A DNA stretch of 64,000 bases from Allium sativum (Eukaryota > Streptophyta > Magnoliopsida > Asparagales > Amaryllidaceae), in contig CM060922.1 of assembly GCA_030737875.1 (NCBI GenBank), positions 320,083,456-320,147,455 on the forward strand, written 5' to 3'. Made by a program: the position numbers and the translations under genes. Every line of letters starts with the position of its first letter. Within the stretch, counting starts at the first letter, position 1. Below the pieces are notes generated by a model. That model was not told the DNA's origin, did no database searches, and was given only the letters and a program-made list of their open reading frames with translations. Positions 1-10,745 of this stretch are shown in pieces.

Positions 1-354
1 AAAATAATCAACAGTGACAATGGCATATTTAAAACTAGATTTTGCAGTGGGGAGTGCTCCTATGAGATCAATGCCCCACATGGCGAATGGCCATGAGCTG
101 ACCATGTGGGTTATAGCTGTGGATAGCATGCTTGGAATTTTAACAAATCTTTGACATTTATCACATTTTTTTGTGTATGCTACGGAATCTTTATTTATGT
201 CTGACCAAAAATAACTGTATCGCGTAATTTTCTTAGCCAATGTCTGATCGCCAGTATGACCTCCGCATTCATCCTCATGTAATTCTGTCATGATTTCCCT
301 TGACTCCTTCGTAACACATCAAGGTAAGAGCGTAGAAAACCCTCGTCTGTATAG
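1..354 (-). pseudogene. Integrase fragment (zinc domain and start of catalytic core), Tat lineage
   Basis: The minus-strand translation holds an HHCC zinc-binding region: LHEDECGGH supplies the His pair and KKCDKCQRF the Cys pair. It is followed by WPFAMWGIDLIGALP, whose Asp is the first residue of the DDE triad. The sequence then leaves the window at base 1, so the other two catalytic residues cannot be seen. Two in-frame stops lie at the upstream end, after the IQDG and LLP segments. Integrase would insert the cDNA; this copy could not be made as a full protein. Confidence 0.8.
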
Positions 355-978
355 TTATCCATCCTGAATGAGATACATAGGATCTTTTCGTAAGATCTTC
401 CTTCGCTTTTTAACTTCCGTTGGGAGTGCACCAGTCATGAGATACTCTTTGATTGGTGTCATCCATGAGTCTGGCTCATCGGCTGCCTCCATGACCCAAT
501 CCATCTCAATCTGTTTCGTGCTGGGGCTGGAACGGGCCACCACTAGAACTAATCCTATAAGTTGTGCATCTCCTGTACTTGCATATTTTGCCAGTGAATC
601 CGCCTTGGTGTTCTCTTCCCTCGGAATATGAGATATGGTATAATGCTCGAAACTCTCCAGTTTCCAAGGCCTTAAATAGATAAATTGGCAAGTTACCCAT
701 TTTGGCTTGGAACTCTCCTCGGACCTGACACACCACTAGTAGGGAATCACTGAAGATTTGTATGGTCTTTAGCTGTAATTCTCTTGCTAGCCTTATTCCT
801 GCAATAAGGGCTTCTTATTCAGTTTCGTTATTTGTTGATGGAAATTCTAATCTCAACGCATAGCATATAGATCTTCCTTTAGGAGTTCCTAGAATCAGTC
901 CTGCTCCGGAATAGTAATCATTCGATGCTCCATCAACAAATAATTTCCATTGAATGTTGGCTTCGGTATTAGACTCCC
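355..978 (-). pseudogene. Second (archaeal-type) RNase H domain and linker, frameshifted
   Basis: Minus-strand frames between 978 and 355 encode pieces of an RNase H fold: LFVDGASNDYYSGAGLIL near 950-890, an IFSDSLLVV segment near 760-730, and SEGREHQGGF/DSLAKYAS-like pieces near 640-580. The reading frame changes at least twice and a TAA interrupts the NETE/EALIAGIR stretch. A duplicated RNase H after the RT-linked RNase H is known in Tat elements. The 62-codon open stretch at 355-543 is the linker to integrase. Confidence 0.7.
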
Positions 979-1349
979 CTTTTATCTCTCCCGATCGGTG
1001 AATTCTGCGATAAAATCTACAAGCGCTTGTCCATTAATTGCTTTTCGGGGGTGGTATGCAATGTCATACTGACTGAGCTCAATATTCCATTTTAACAACC
1101 TCTCAGAAGTCTCTGGGTGAAATAAAACCTGCCTTAAAGGTTGATCCATGAGGACTTTATAGGATGATCCTGAAAGTAGGGCCGAAGTTTCTTTGAGGCG
1201 ATGAGCAAGCAATAGGCAAGATTTTCCACTTTCGGGTAGTTCAGTTCTGCCCCAGTTAATCTCTAACTGATATAATAAACTGGCCTTTGAACCTTCGAAT
1301 CTTCCCTTACCAACGCTGCACTCAAAGCATGAGCGGACACTGCCATATA
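979..1349 (-). pseudogene. RNase H (RT-linked) remnant
   Basis: The open stretch 982-1212 encodes VLMDQPLRQVLFHPETSERLLKW...IELSQYDIAYHPR...ALVDFIAEFTD, the C-terminal part of Ty3/gypsy RNase H in Tat elements, where DFIAEFT marks the end of the domain. The N-terminal half, 1213-1349, is in other frames. It would degrade the RNA strand of the RNA:DNA hybrid. It is not functional as a joined frame. Confidence 0.75.
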
Positions 1350-2460
1350 TTAGAACAAATCTTCTTCATCACTGGGCTTTGACAGCATTGGAGGTGTTGC
1401 CATGTGCTGGATTAGTTCCTCGAAAGCCTTTTGGCACTCAAAAGTCCATTGTATCTCTTTCTTTCCTTTCCTAAGGGCATCGAAGAAGGGAGGAGACTTG
1501 TCTGTTGCCCTGGATATGAAGTGATTTAAAGCTGTAATTTTTTCGTTTAAACACTGAAGTTCTTTCTTGGTTTCTGGAGTGCGCATTTCTCTCAAGGTTG
1601 ATATTTTCGCTGGATTGGCTTCTATGCCCCTAACGTTGACCATAAACCCTAGGAACTTGCCTAAACCGACTCCGAAGGAGCACTTTAGAGGATTAAGCTT
1701 CATGCCATATCGGCGTAGAATATCAAACATCTTGGCTAAATTTTCCAAATGGTCAACTGCCTTTTTTGACTTTACTAGCATATCATCGACATAGACCTCC
1801 ATTGTCCTGCCAATTTGTTTTTTAAACATAGCATTTACCGATCACTGGTAAGTTGCCCGTACATTTTTTTAAGCCAAATGGCATTACTTTGTAGCAATAT
1901 AAGCCGAGATTAGTGATAAAACTCGTGTCCTCTTGATCCGGTCCATACATCATGCTTTGATTGTAGCCAGAATACACATCCATAAAAGAAGGCAACTCAT
2001 TCTCAACCGTAAAATCCACCAGTTAATCTATTCTGGGAAGAGAGAAGCTGTCCTTTGGACAAGCTTTATTAAGATCTGAATAATCTACGCTGACTCTCCA
2101 TTTTTCATTTGCTTTCTTTACAAGCATAGGGTTGGAGACCCAGTTTGGATAGGTAGATTCCCTGATAAAGCCGTTTTCCATTAACCTATCGACTTCCTCT
2201 TTTAAGGCCCTCGATCTTTCCGGGCCCTGGGTCCTCCTTTTCTACTTGACAGATGGAACATGCGGATCAATATTAAGTTTATGAACTGTGACATCTCGAG
2301 ATATGCCACTCATGTCAGAATGGTTCCATGAAAATACATCCAAGTTAGCTTTTAAAAAGACAATCAATTGACTCTTTAATTCGGGGCTCATCCGAGATCC
2401 TATATTCAGCACACGGTTTGGATCTTTCGGGTTAACAACTATAGGAATTGTGATCTCAGC
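1350..2460 (-). pseudogene. Reverse transcriptase remnant with YVDD box
   Basis: From the upstream end the minus strand encodes WRVSVDYSDLNKACPKDSF (about 2100-2050), then MPFGLKKCTGN (about 1890-1850), then MEVYVDDMLVKSK with the catalytic YVDD (about 1800-1760), then the thumb and connection region ending near 1350. Parts lie in different frames (2019-1822 and 1829-1350), and a TAG interrupts the VPSVK/KRRTQGPER segment near 2240. These motifs identify Ty3/gypsy RT. Its job is cDNA synthesis from the element RNA. Confidence 0.83.
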
Positions 2461-3182
2461 CAGAGCCGCTCTTTCGTCCTCTACACTTGCTTTTCTAGGA
2501 TCAATTTCTTTTTGCGCTCCGCTATGTTCGCCAGTGCGGGGACCCCTCTTTGATTGCTATAAAGGGAGTTCACAAATGCGGAGCGGAGCCTCCGTATTCT
2601 TTCCCAAGTCTTTCCTCTTAGCCTTGCATAGCTCTGTCACATAGCAATCCCTCAAAGTGGCCGGATCGACCTTAATTACACTAACCCCATTCTCAGTTGG
2701 GAACTTCATGGTCAAGCACCATGGGGCTAGCACAATCTTAAAGCCTACGAGAGTTGGTCTTCCAAGGAATGCATTGTAGGCGGAGAGCTCATCCACTAAT
2801 ACAAAAGTCTGCATCATAGAGACCTTAGTTCTCCATCTACCAGTTCTATGAGTAAGTCAATTATATCGATGGGTTGTGTAGGTTGTCCAGTAAATCCGTG
2901 GATTTTATTTGGATAGGCCTGCGCTTTTGACATAGAGAGATTCATTTTCTTAAATGTATTTATAAAGATCACATTAACAGATGCCCCCGTGTCAACTAGG
3001 ACTCTATTCACAACTGCAGGACCAAAGCCAATTGTGATCACCATGGCATCAACAGTTGGTGTAAGTAGTCCATCAGAATCTCTATCTCTGAATACCACAC
3101 CATCAGCTAAAGTTTTAGGCATCTTCATTGGAAGCTCATTGCTTAGGATCATACATCTTTCTTCTTTCGAGGAACCCTTCAA
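2461..3182 (-). pseudogene. Retroviral-type aspartic protease region
   Basis: Frame 3182-2814 contains VLVDTGASVNVIF, the D-T/S-G active site of retropepsins, with the flap region GFTGQPTQP downstream. A frame change leads into 2817-2557, which holds AYNAFLGRPTL, a conserved block after the protease in Tat elements, and MKFPTENGV. The protease would cut the Gag-Pol polyprotein. At least one frameshift near 2815 and further breaks before RT make this a pseudogene. Confidence 0.78.
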
Positions 3183-4640
3183 CTCGTTAGCATATCTTCC
3201 ATGTCTGCCCAGCTGCTTCCGGCTGGGTGGGGCCCTCCAAAAATCATGTTGATTACCGGTCTCGTGTCAATAGCTGCTTGAGATTTTTCGCTAGAGCTGG
3301 GCTCATTGGTGGTATTATTCTGTCCCTGGGAAGTTGGAGCGTTTTGAGGATTCTTCACATACTGTTGAAGCTGGTTACCTGATGAGTTCCTCAATCAAAC
3401 TCCTCAGGTGTCGACATTCGTTGGTGTTATGCCCCGATTGGTTATGAAACCGGCAGAATTTGCCAGAATTAGCCTACTACTCTGTAATTTTCTGCGGCTT
3501 AACCTAAGGAAAGATGCCTGATTCCTTCGTAGCGGAGTACATCCTCTTTGGGGGTTTCATTTAGGAGAGTCAATTCTAAATTGTTGTAGAGTCGTGTTTC
3601 CTTATGGGTTTTGTTCTCTTTCTCCTCATTTCCCCTCTTTTGTCCAGAGTCATTCTTTTGTTCAGTTTGGATCTCATTGCCTTTCCTCTCTCCAGTAGCA
3701 TTATTTCCTATAACTTTCCAAATATTCGGTGGATCCTCTTCCACGCTCATATACTCTTCGGCTTTCTTGTAGAACTTCTTTAGAGTTTTGGGTTGCTTCA
3801 TCTGGAGCAACTTCCCAAATTCCGATTTCTTATCAATAGCACCTTTCAAAGCTGCCAATAAGTACCAAGGTTCTGGTTCTATGACTTCGGCTACCGCAGC
3901 ATGGAATCATGTAAGAAAAGCTTTAATGGTCTCTCTTGACATTTGTTCCATCTCGCTAAGCGACATTACATCCCTTTCTTTAGTAGTTTGTAGACGAAAT
4001 AGGTCTTGGAATCTTCTCGCCAAGTCGGCGAACTGATCAACACATTTGGGTGGGAGTCTAGTGGACCATAGTGAAGCCACACCTTCTAAGCATACAAGGA
4101 AGTATAAGCATTTTATCTCATCAGTGGCCCAAGCTCCGTTTATGTGTTGATCGTATTTGAATAGGAAGATGTTCGGATCTCTACTTCCACTATAAGTTGC
4201 TACTGTCGGAGGTATGAATTTCTTAGGAAACTTCGCTTGACTGATCTTTTCCGTAACTGGGTTTTTACTGGGTGAAAACTTCCATTCTTTCTTGTCGTCT
4301 TCATGGCCTGTTATTTCTTTCATTATTCATTGGATCATATCCGTAAGGCGCTTCTCTTCACCATCTCGCTCCATTGGACAGGGATCAGCTCTTTTACCGG
4401 TATAATCGCGGTTCAAGTTGTGATGCCTTGCACCTCTTTTGGAAGATGTCCCTTTGGTGGGACTTGCAGCGCCCCAGTTGCACGCTTTTCATCATGTTGT
4501 GGAGCTTTGACCTTAGAGTCCTCAACACCGGCCTCCCCCTTGTCTTCCACTAAGAAGTGGGATCGATTAAGGTCTGAGGCAGAAGAGTCCTCTTTTTCAT
4601 CAACATTGTCCACAACATTTGGTGGCGGGGGATCAGCTTA
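3179..4640 (-). pseudogene. Gag (capsid) remnant
   Basis: Frame 4323-3907 matches the plant retrotransposon Gag region: YSGSRDPNIFLFKYDQH...CLYFLVCLEGVASLWSTRLPP...FADLARRFQDLF, where the GxA..W and F..L..F spacing is the family signature. The next piece, 3858-3499, follows a frameshift and is Lys/Glu-rich, as expected for the end of Gag. Frame 3394-3179 holds a Gln/Asn/Ser-rich spacer before protease. Gag would form the particle. Upstream, 4613-4413 may be the N-terminal part. Confidence 0.75.
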
Positions 4641-4876
4641 AACATTAAGCAAGACATCAAGCTTATCCATCAATATTTTAGTCGTAGCATCCATATTTTC
4701 ATTCAAGCCGGTTATAGCCACATTCAACTCATCTCATGTTACAGAAGGTTCGGAGGAATTTCCAACTTCTCGGTTCGGAGTTTGCAGCGTGACTTCGAGG
4801 AAGGAGGCAGATAAGGACTTCAATGGTAGGCTATTGGAATTGGAAGGAAGTGTGAAGGAAGAAAATGCGAATGCGG
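4641..4876 (-). other. Untranslated leader of the Tat element
   Basis: About 240 bp between the putative PBS and the gag remnant. No convincing coding sequence or structure was seen here; short open frames on both strands look like chance. Confidence 0.5.
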
Positions 4877-4892
4877 CCCCATGGTGGGCGCA
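4877..4892 (-). promoter_or_regulatory. Putative primer-binding site of the Tat element
   Basis: Read on the minus strand, TGCGCCCACCATGGGG follows the LTR end by three bases. It resembles the TGGCGCC-type PBS of plant gypsy elements, with one G missing. The tRNA cannot be assigned with certainty. Confidence 0.45.
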
Positions 4893-4895
4893 AAA

Positions 4896-6509
4896 TGTTT
4901 GCACCAAAAATGGCTCAAATACCAATGGTACATGAACCGTACTTCGCCACTACGGTTACAAAGTAAATGGAGCCGCAATCGACAAAGGTTAAAAGTAAAA
5001 AATGTAAGGAAAGTAAAAATGGAGAGAAGGTTTTTAGAGTTGTTCGGCCCTAAGCTAGGCCTACGTCCACTATTAAGGTAGCTTGCATTCTCATGACAAT
5101 GGTTGCAAGGCATTTAAACTCTATTTGTACATGCATCCTCTCTCTTTTACAACATATTCTCTCTTTCACACATAAATTCTACTCAAATTCATGAAGTTTA
5201 GTGGAGAAATGGTGAGATCCGTGAAGGAGAAGGATCGGCTAGTGGGGGAGAATGAGAGTATCATTGTTTGAGAGGAGTGTGAAGGAGAATCTTCAATCTC
5301 TTTGCCACTTAGGTTATCTCAATGGATGCCATAGCCTAATGGATGAAAGATCTTCAAATGGGGATAATGATGGTTGGAATGCTAGGGAATGGTGGAGGGA
5401 AGAATCTGACGGCACTTCGTGGTGGCAAGGAGTCCATTCCCTTCATGGTGGAAGGCATGTCCTATTTATAGGTGAGGTCTCATGAAGAAATGATCTGAAA
5501 TTCATATATGCAGGCCGTGGGTCGCTCGTCCTATTAATTACAAAAATGCCACCGCTTAGCTGCAGCCAACTATCGATAGCTGTATCCAGCTGTCCTGTGC
5601 GAGCGACTTCATAGGAGTGAGAGACTACACATATCCGAGCTAATTGAATGGACGGTCAGGCGATGAGTACATGGGCGACTGGTCAGAACTGAGCGATCGG
5701 CTGAGCACCGTGTTAAGCCTTTTAACAATTGACCGATAGATAATATCTGGTTGATGTAGCTATATCTGATTGTAGATGAACGGGTGACCAGTAACATAGC
5801 CTATAGGCGAGCGTTCAAGGCTTGTAGATCAAAATGTAAGTGCGACCCTTCAGGAGTTGGTATCTGACCGACCAATAGGTAGCATCTGATTGAAGCAGTA
5901 GCAGTTAACCAGATGAGCGAGCGACTACTGTTATGGATGCGGGCGAGCAAAGCAAAGGATGTTTATGTAAACGACCGAGGTAGCTTAAACGAGCAACTGA
6001 GGAGAATGTGCGGTCTATTATAGGGTTTATCCCTTCTTTGCACGAACGACCTTTCTGTGTGGTTGAGCTAAGATGTTATGCTCGATCCAATTGTAATGAG
6101 CAGACGACCCCACTGTCCTGGTAGGCGGAGCGAGCTATCTTTATGCGCTAGCCGTTTCCAAGGGTTTGTGAGCCTTACTGTCCTTGTGTCGTGTCGTACT
6201 TGAGCTTGCTTTGTGTGCATGACCTCTTTGTGTGGTCGTGCTGTGCTGTATGACCGACCCTAGTCGTGTTGAGCGGGCGACCCAACTGTTTTGATATGTG
6301 CAACCTTCCTTGCCTGTTCGACCCTTCATGCCCTGCATTACCTTTAGTTGGTTCTCAACCTTTTATTGTGTGCAATCGTCCCTTACCTTTCCCAAACTGC
6401 CTGGGTGTATTGGATTGAACTATGCACGGCCGAGCCGAATGACGCTCGACCATAGTTTCTACACATATTTAATAGACCAATATATGTATGGTTTTTTAAG
6501 GGATAAACA
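4896..6509 (-). repeat. 5' LTR of the Tat element (1614 bp)
   Basis: On the plus strand the block begins TGTTTGC and ends ATAAACA, so the LTR has TGTTT...AAACA inverted ends. The putative PBS lies directly inside it. A TATA box sits about 1.04 kb from the 5' end. The body is rich in degenerate GAGCGACC/CGACCGA-like words and has no open frame that looks real. Confidence 0.72.
5461..5471 (-). promoter_or_regulatory. TATA box of the Tat LTR promoter
   Basis: The minus strand reads CTATAAATAGG, a near-perfect plant TATA box, inside the LTR. Transcription would start about 30 bp further on the minus strand (near 5430) and run through R/U5 into the PBS. Confidence 0.6.
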
Positions 6510-6867
6510 CCCTAGGAGAATTGTAACAATCCAGAATTTTGGAACCAAGTTAAAATTTTTATTTTAGAAATTTTAATGGATTTTGGATATTTAAAATAAT
6601 TTATTTTACATAATAACGACTAAAAATCTATTTAAATTGAAGTTCGAACAAATATATTTATTTGGAGTTAGAAATGACATGGTAGTTTGAAAATTTGAAT
6701 TTGAACTTTGACTAAATGTACAGGATTCAAAATAAAACGGATTTTAGTGAAACCAAAAATATTAGAATATATTTAAAAATATCTTTCCAACGAATCTGAA
6801 AAATTAAAATTTCATAACGGGAATAAAAAGTTATGTGCAGTTTAATATTCAGAATAGTCGCTATGGA

Positions 6868-6903
<36 letters not shown>

Positions 6904-7412
6904 TTAATATAATAAATAGCCGTTTTGCAAAATACCTCCGTTTTTTAAGAAACCACTTTGGTTGAATCCGGAAGGTCAAATTATTGCAAGATTCCAATTT
7001 TCATATTTTTTTGAATCAATATGTGAGTGACAAATTAAAACGTGTTTTGTCAATTTCAGTCAAATTGGATCGACTAGAAAATGGCCATTTTTCAAACGGT
7101 CTCCAAATTCGACGAAATTAATTTTTTTAGGATCGTATCATCAAAACACAGCTAGATTAATTTTTCAGGAATTTGTGGAGTCATTTTATAGCCTCGGTAA
7201 ATTAAAATGTATGATCAAATTAAATAATTAAATGTTTTATATTTTAAATGAAAGAAAAGTGGGCTGAGACGATCAAACGGGCTGATGGGACCTAGTCCAT
7301 TGTGTCCGGAACGGGGGCTTTTGGGTAGGAACAACTTTTGTTGGGATGAAATTGGAGTTGGTAGGAATTAACGGGCCTTTCTGAAAAACTAGACAATTAA
7401 ATATTAAAATAT

Positions 7413-7420
7413 TATAAATA
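7413..7420 (+). promoter_or_regulatory. TATA-like box in the LARD-3 5' LTR
   Basis: TATAAATA lies about 890 bp into the LTR, followed within 15-25 bp by CTAAAACCCTAGAAG. The same box is kept in the 3' LTR at 50788. Inferred promoter. Confidence 0.45.
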
Positions 7421-8034
7421 TGGATAACTAAAACCCTAGAAGCAAACACAGTAGCCGCCACCTATCTATTTCAATGGCCTGAATGATCCCGATTTCCTCC
7501 CCTAATCATTTCCAATCTACTAACTAATTCGTGGAATTCCTAAAGAAAAATCTGGAGAGCGCCTCGTAATCTTTCTAAGGGTACGGCTAAGATCGTATTT
7601 AAAGTGTTGTACTACGTGAATTTGTGGCTCAAAGGCCGGGAGTTTGGAGGTTGTTTCCAACCAAATGGGGCCCACGAGATGGCAAGCGTAGCCAGTGCAA
7701 GGAGGCACTGACATGGCGGTGGTTGTGGCGAAGTCTGATTGAACCCCGGTGTCCTCGATTCTCGTGCGCAGGTGGATGTTCGACGGTGAAGAATGTGTTC
7801 GGGTTCGGGTTCGTGAATTCTTGAACGTAAAGGAACAGAACGATGGATTATGATAATGAAGGATTAATGGATAATCAATTAAAAATTAATTATATTTTAT
7901 TGGTTAAGAATGTAATTAAATGTTTATTTGAATGTATCTTGCTCAAATAAAAACAGAATTCAACGAGGTTAGATCCGTTGGAACCGAAAAATGGAGATCT
8001 ACAACATGGAACTGAATGGAACCAAAACATTGTT

Positions 8035-8587
8035 GAGTGAAATATAATTGTTGAATTGAAATTGTCATTGTTGACAAAATAAAATCGTTGAATTGAAATT
8101 GTCATTGTTGAAAAAAATATAATCGTTGAATTGAAATTGTCATTGTTGACAAAATATAGTCGTTGAATTAAAATTGTCATTGTTGACAAAATATAATCGT
8201 TGAATTGAAATTTTCATTGTTGACAAAATATAATCGTTGGATTAAAATTGTCGTCTTTGACAAATTAGAATAGTTAAACAAAAATTATCATTTTTGTCAA
8301 ATTAGAATAATTGGTTTAAAATTGTCATTTTTGACAAATTAGAATAGTTGAATTAGAATTATCATTTTTGTCAAATTTAAATATTGGATTAAAATTGTTA
8401 TTCTTGTCAAAATATAATTATTGAATCAAATTTGTCATTTTTGTCAAATCATAATAGTTGAAATAAAAAGGACATTTTGTTCTAAGAAAATAGTGAAAAC
8501 CAAAATAGATTAATTGAACCAAAATATACATTTTTGTCAAATTAGATTAATTGAATCAAAATATACAATTTTGTCAAATTAGATTAA
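8035..8587 (+). repeat. Hairpin minisatellite of LARD-3, part 1
   Basis: Degenerate tandem units of about 37 bp with the core TTGTCATTGTTGACAA, itself an inverted repeat, separated by ATAATCGTTGAATTGAAA-like spacers. The array continues after the foldback insertion at 10746. Confidence 0.8.
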
Positions 8588-8596
8588 CTGAATCAA

Positions 8597-9200
8597 CAGG
8601 AAAATATTTACAAGGACAAAAGTGAAGGCCTTTTTATCCATAAGGACAGCCCACTAAAATTTTATTCAGAAGGACAATACACTGTTTCTCTTCTTCTTCA
8701 CATGCGCTTATTTCTTCTTCCTCCGCTCCCGATTCACGTCCGCTCCATCTTTAAAACAATCGAACCCAAAAATCACAAAAATTCGAATCCATAACAATTC
8801 ATAAATCACGAAAATCAAAAGGACATCAGAATCGAAATTGCAATCAAACCCAAAAATTCGAATCCATAAATCGCTCGAAACATAAACCCTCGAAAACAAA
8901 AAAAATTGTCCAACAACAAAAATCCATTAGAAATCACAATTGAATGGAATAAAAATATTTTTCAAAGGATGGAAAACGCAATTGAAGAAGTCGAAATTGT
9001 TGAAACAATTTTTTCGTGATTGGAAATGTTTTTTTTTCGTTACTAGTATAGAAGTTCGTAGGTATCATTTTGTTATTTTTTTTAGGTATCATTTTTCCTA
9101 TTTTAACTTTAAAACATAGCAGCAGTTTTTAGGTATCATTTTGCTATTTTTGTTGGTATCATTTTTACTGTAGCTTATGTGTTATGTTAAACATCACAGC
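8597..9200 (+). repeat. Left terminal inverted repeat of the foldback element
   Basis: About 600 bp that pair with 10130-10745. The outermost 90 bp contain the repeated word AAGGACA. The right-hand boundary is approximate because both arms grade into GGTATCATTTTT repeats. Confidence 0.7.
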
Positions 9201-9500
9201 AGTTTTAAGGTATCATTTATATATTTTTTAAGGTATCATTTTTAGTGTAATTTCTCTGTTATGTTAAACATTACTGCAGTTTGAAGGTATCGTTTATATA
9301 TTTTTTAAGGTATCATTTTTACTGTAATTTATGTGTTTTGTTAAACATCACAGCAGTTTTAAGGTATCATTTTTATATTTTTTAAGGTATCATTTTTACT
9401 GTAGTTTATGTGTTATGTTAAACATCACATCAGTTTTAAGGTATCATTTTTATATTTTTTTAAGGTATCATTTTTAGTGTAATTTATGTGTTATGTTTAT
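9150..9500 (+). repeat. Tandem repeat inside the foldback element
   Basis: About four units of roughly 80-100 bp, each with AAGGTATCATTTTTACTGTA followed by TTATGTGTTATGTTAAACATCACAGCAGTTT-like sequence. Non-coding. The rest of the interior (9500-10130) is AT-rich with no recognisable gene. Confidence 0.65.
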
Positions 9501-10129
9501 ATAAGTCTTTATTTTATGTGGTAATTTTTGTGATGGTGTACTGTTACAAAATTATGTTGGTATCAATTTTGATTGTGTATGAAATACTTGCAGATACTGC
9601 ATTCTGCTGGAATTTACTTGAATTCAATACTGGATTAAGTACAAGTAAAAATAAATGCATTAATTCATGCCTGAAATTGATACTCGTACACTATAGGAAA
9701 AAAAACAGAATACTGATAATTACCGTGGCCTAAAACTGATGCCTAAACACTGTTAACAAATAAAATAATTAAAACTGATACCTTCTGCGACATAAAACTG
9801 ATACCTATAAACTGCACAGAAAATAATTAAAAAAAATGATACTTAGAAAGATTTAAAACTGATGCCCAGTTCCTGTTACAATACAATTTCAGTTTTAAAT
9901 GAAAGTAGTTGATATTGTTTTGCATTTGTGTAATGACTGGATTGATGTGATAAACACAAATCTTGCTTATGTTTTGAAGATAAAATAATGAAAAAAAAAT
10001 TATATCACAGTTTGATTGATTAAAATGAAATAAGTTCGACTTAGTTTCAATGTTGATACAACAATATAACTTCAAAATTAACACAGCAACAAAATCTCAT
10101 GAAAAAAACATATAACGCAGTTAAAACTG

Positions 10130-10745
10130 TAAACAAACTGATACCTAAAAACGGCTGCTATGTTTTAAAGTTAAAACATGAAAAATGATACCTAGAAAAA
10201 TAGAAAAATGATACCTAAAAACTGCTGGTATATTTTACAGTTAAAACAGGAAAAATGATACTTAAAAAAATAGCAAAATGATACCTATGAACTGCTATAC
10301 TAGTAACGAAAAAAAACATTTCCAACCTAAAAAAATTGTTTCAACAATTTCTACTTCTTCAATTGTGCTTTCCATAGTTTGAAAAATATTTCTTTTTTCA
10401 TTCAATTGTGATTTCCAATGGATTTTTGTTGTTCGACCTATTTTTTTGTTTTCTAGGGTTTCTGTTTCAGCTGATTTTTGGTCGTGATTTTGATTTCGTG
10501 ATGTTTGTCTTCGATTGTGAATTTTGATTCTAATTACTTATGATATTTGTGATTTCAATGATTTATGATTTCGTGAATTTTGTGATTTCGTGATAAACGA
10601 TGAAATCGAGATACGCGACAGAGGGAGAAGATGGAAGCATCGGCCGAAATTTAATTTCAGTGTATTGTCCTTATGGATAAAATATTAAGTGGTTGTCCTT
10701 ATGGATAAATTTTAATGGGCCTTTGTCCTTGTCGTTAATTGTCCC
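10130..10745 (-). repeat. Right terminal inverted repeat of the foldback element
   Basis: The reverse complement of the left arm. It ends GTTAATTGTCCC on the plus strand, directly before the TTGAATCAA flank. Confidence 0.7.

Larger units (their letters stand above)
1..6509 (-). mobile_element. Tat-lineage Ty3/gypsy LTR retrotransposon, 5' part, decayed
   Basis: Reading the minus strand from 6509 down to 1, the order is LTR, putative PBS, leader, gag, protease, RT, RNase H, a second RNase H-like domain, then integrase cut by the window edge. That order and the extra RNase H between the usual RNase H and integrase are typical of the plant Tat/Ogre/Retand group. The coding part is broken into many frames by stops and frameshifts, so the copy is dead. 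The bases just right of the LTR (CCCTA, 6510-6514) are the expected 5-bp target duplication; the partner lies outside the window. Confidence 0.88.
6522..8596 (+). repeat. LARD-3 5' LTR, segment 1
   Basis: This aligns base for base with 49918 to about 52000 in the 3' LTR. It holds the LTR start, a (TA)n run near 6870-6902, a TATA-like box at 7413, a GC-richer island at about 7620-7830 downstream of it, and the start of the hairpin minisatellite at about 8035. Short open frames here have no recognisable product. Confidence 0.85.
8597..10745. mobile_element. Foldback (long terminal inverted repeat) DNA transposon, MULE-like, non-autonomous
   Basis: The left arm (8597 to about 9200) and the reverse complement of the right arm (10745 back to about 10130) match over about 600 bp, including shared words such as TATCCATAAGGACA, GGACAATACACTG, CAACAACAAAAATCCATT, GAAATTGTTGAAACAATTTT and CGTTACTAGTATAG. 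The flanks carry a 9-bp near-duplication, CTGAATCAA/TTGAATCAA, with one mismatch. The LARD-3 3' LTR lacks the insertion. No transposase is seen. Nine-bp duplications with long inverted repeats fit Mutator-like elements, but the flank is itself repetitive, so the superfamily is tentative. Confidence 0.75.
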
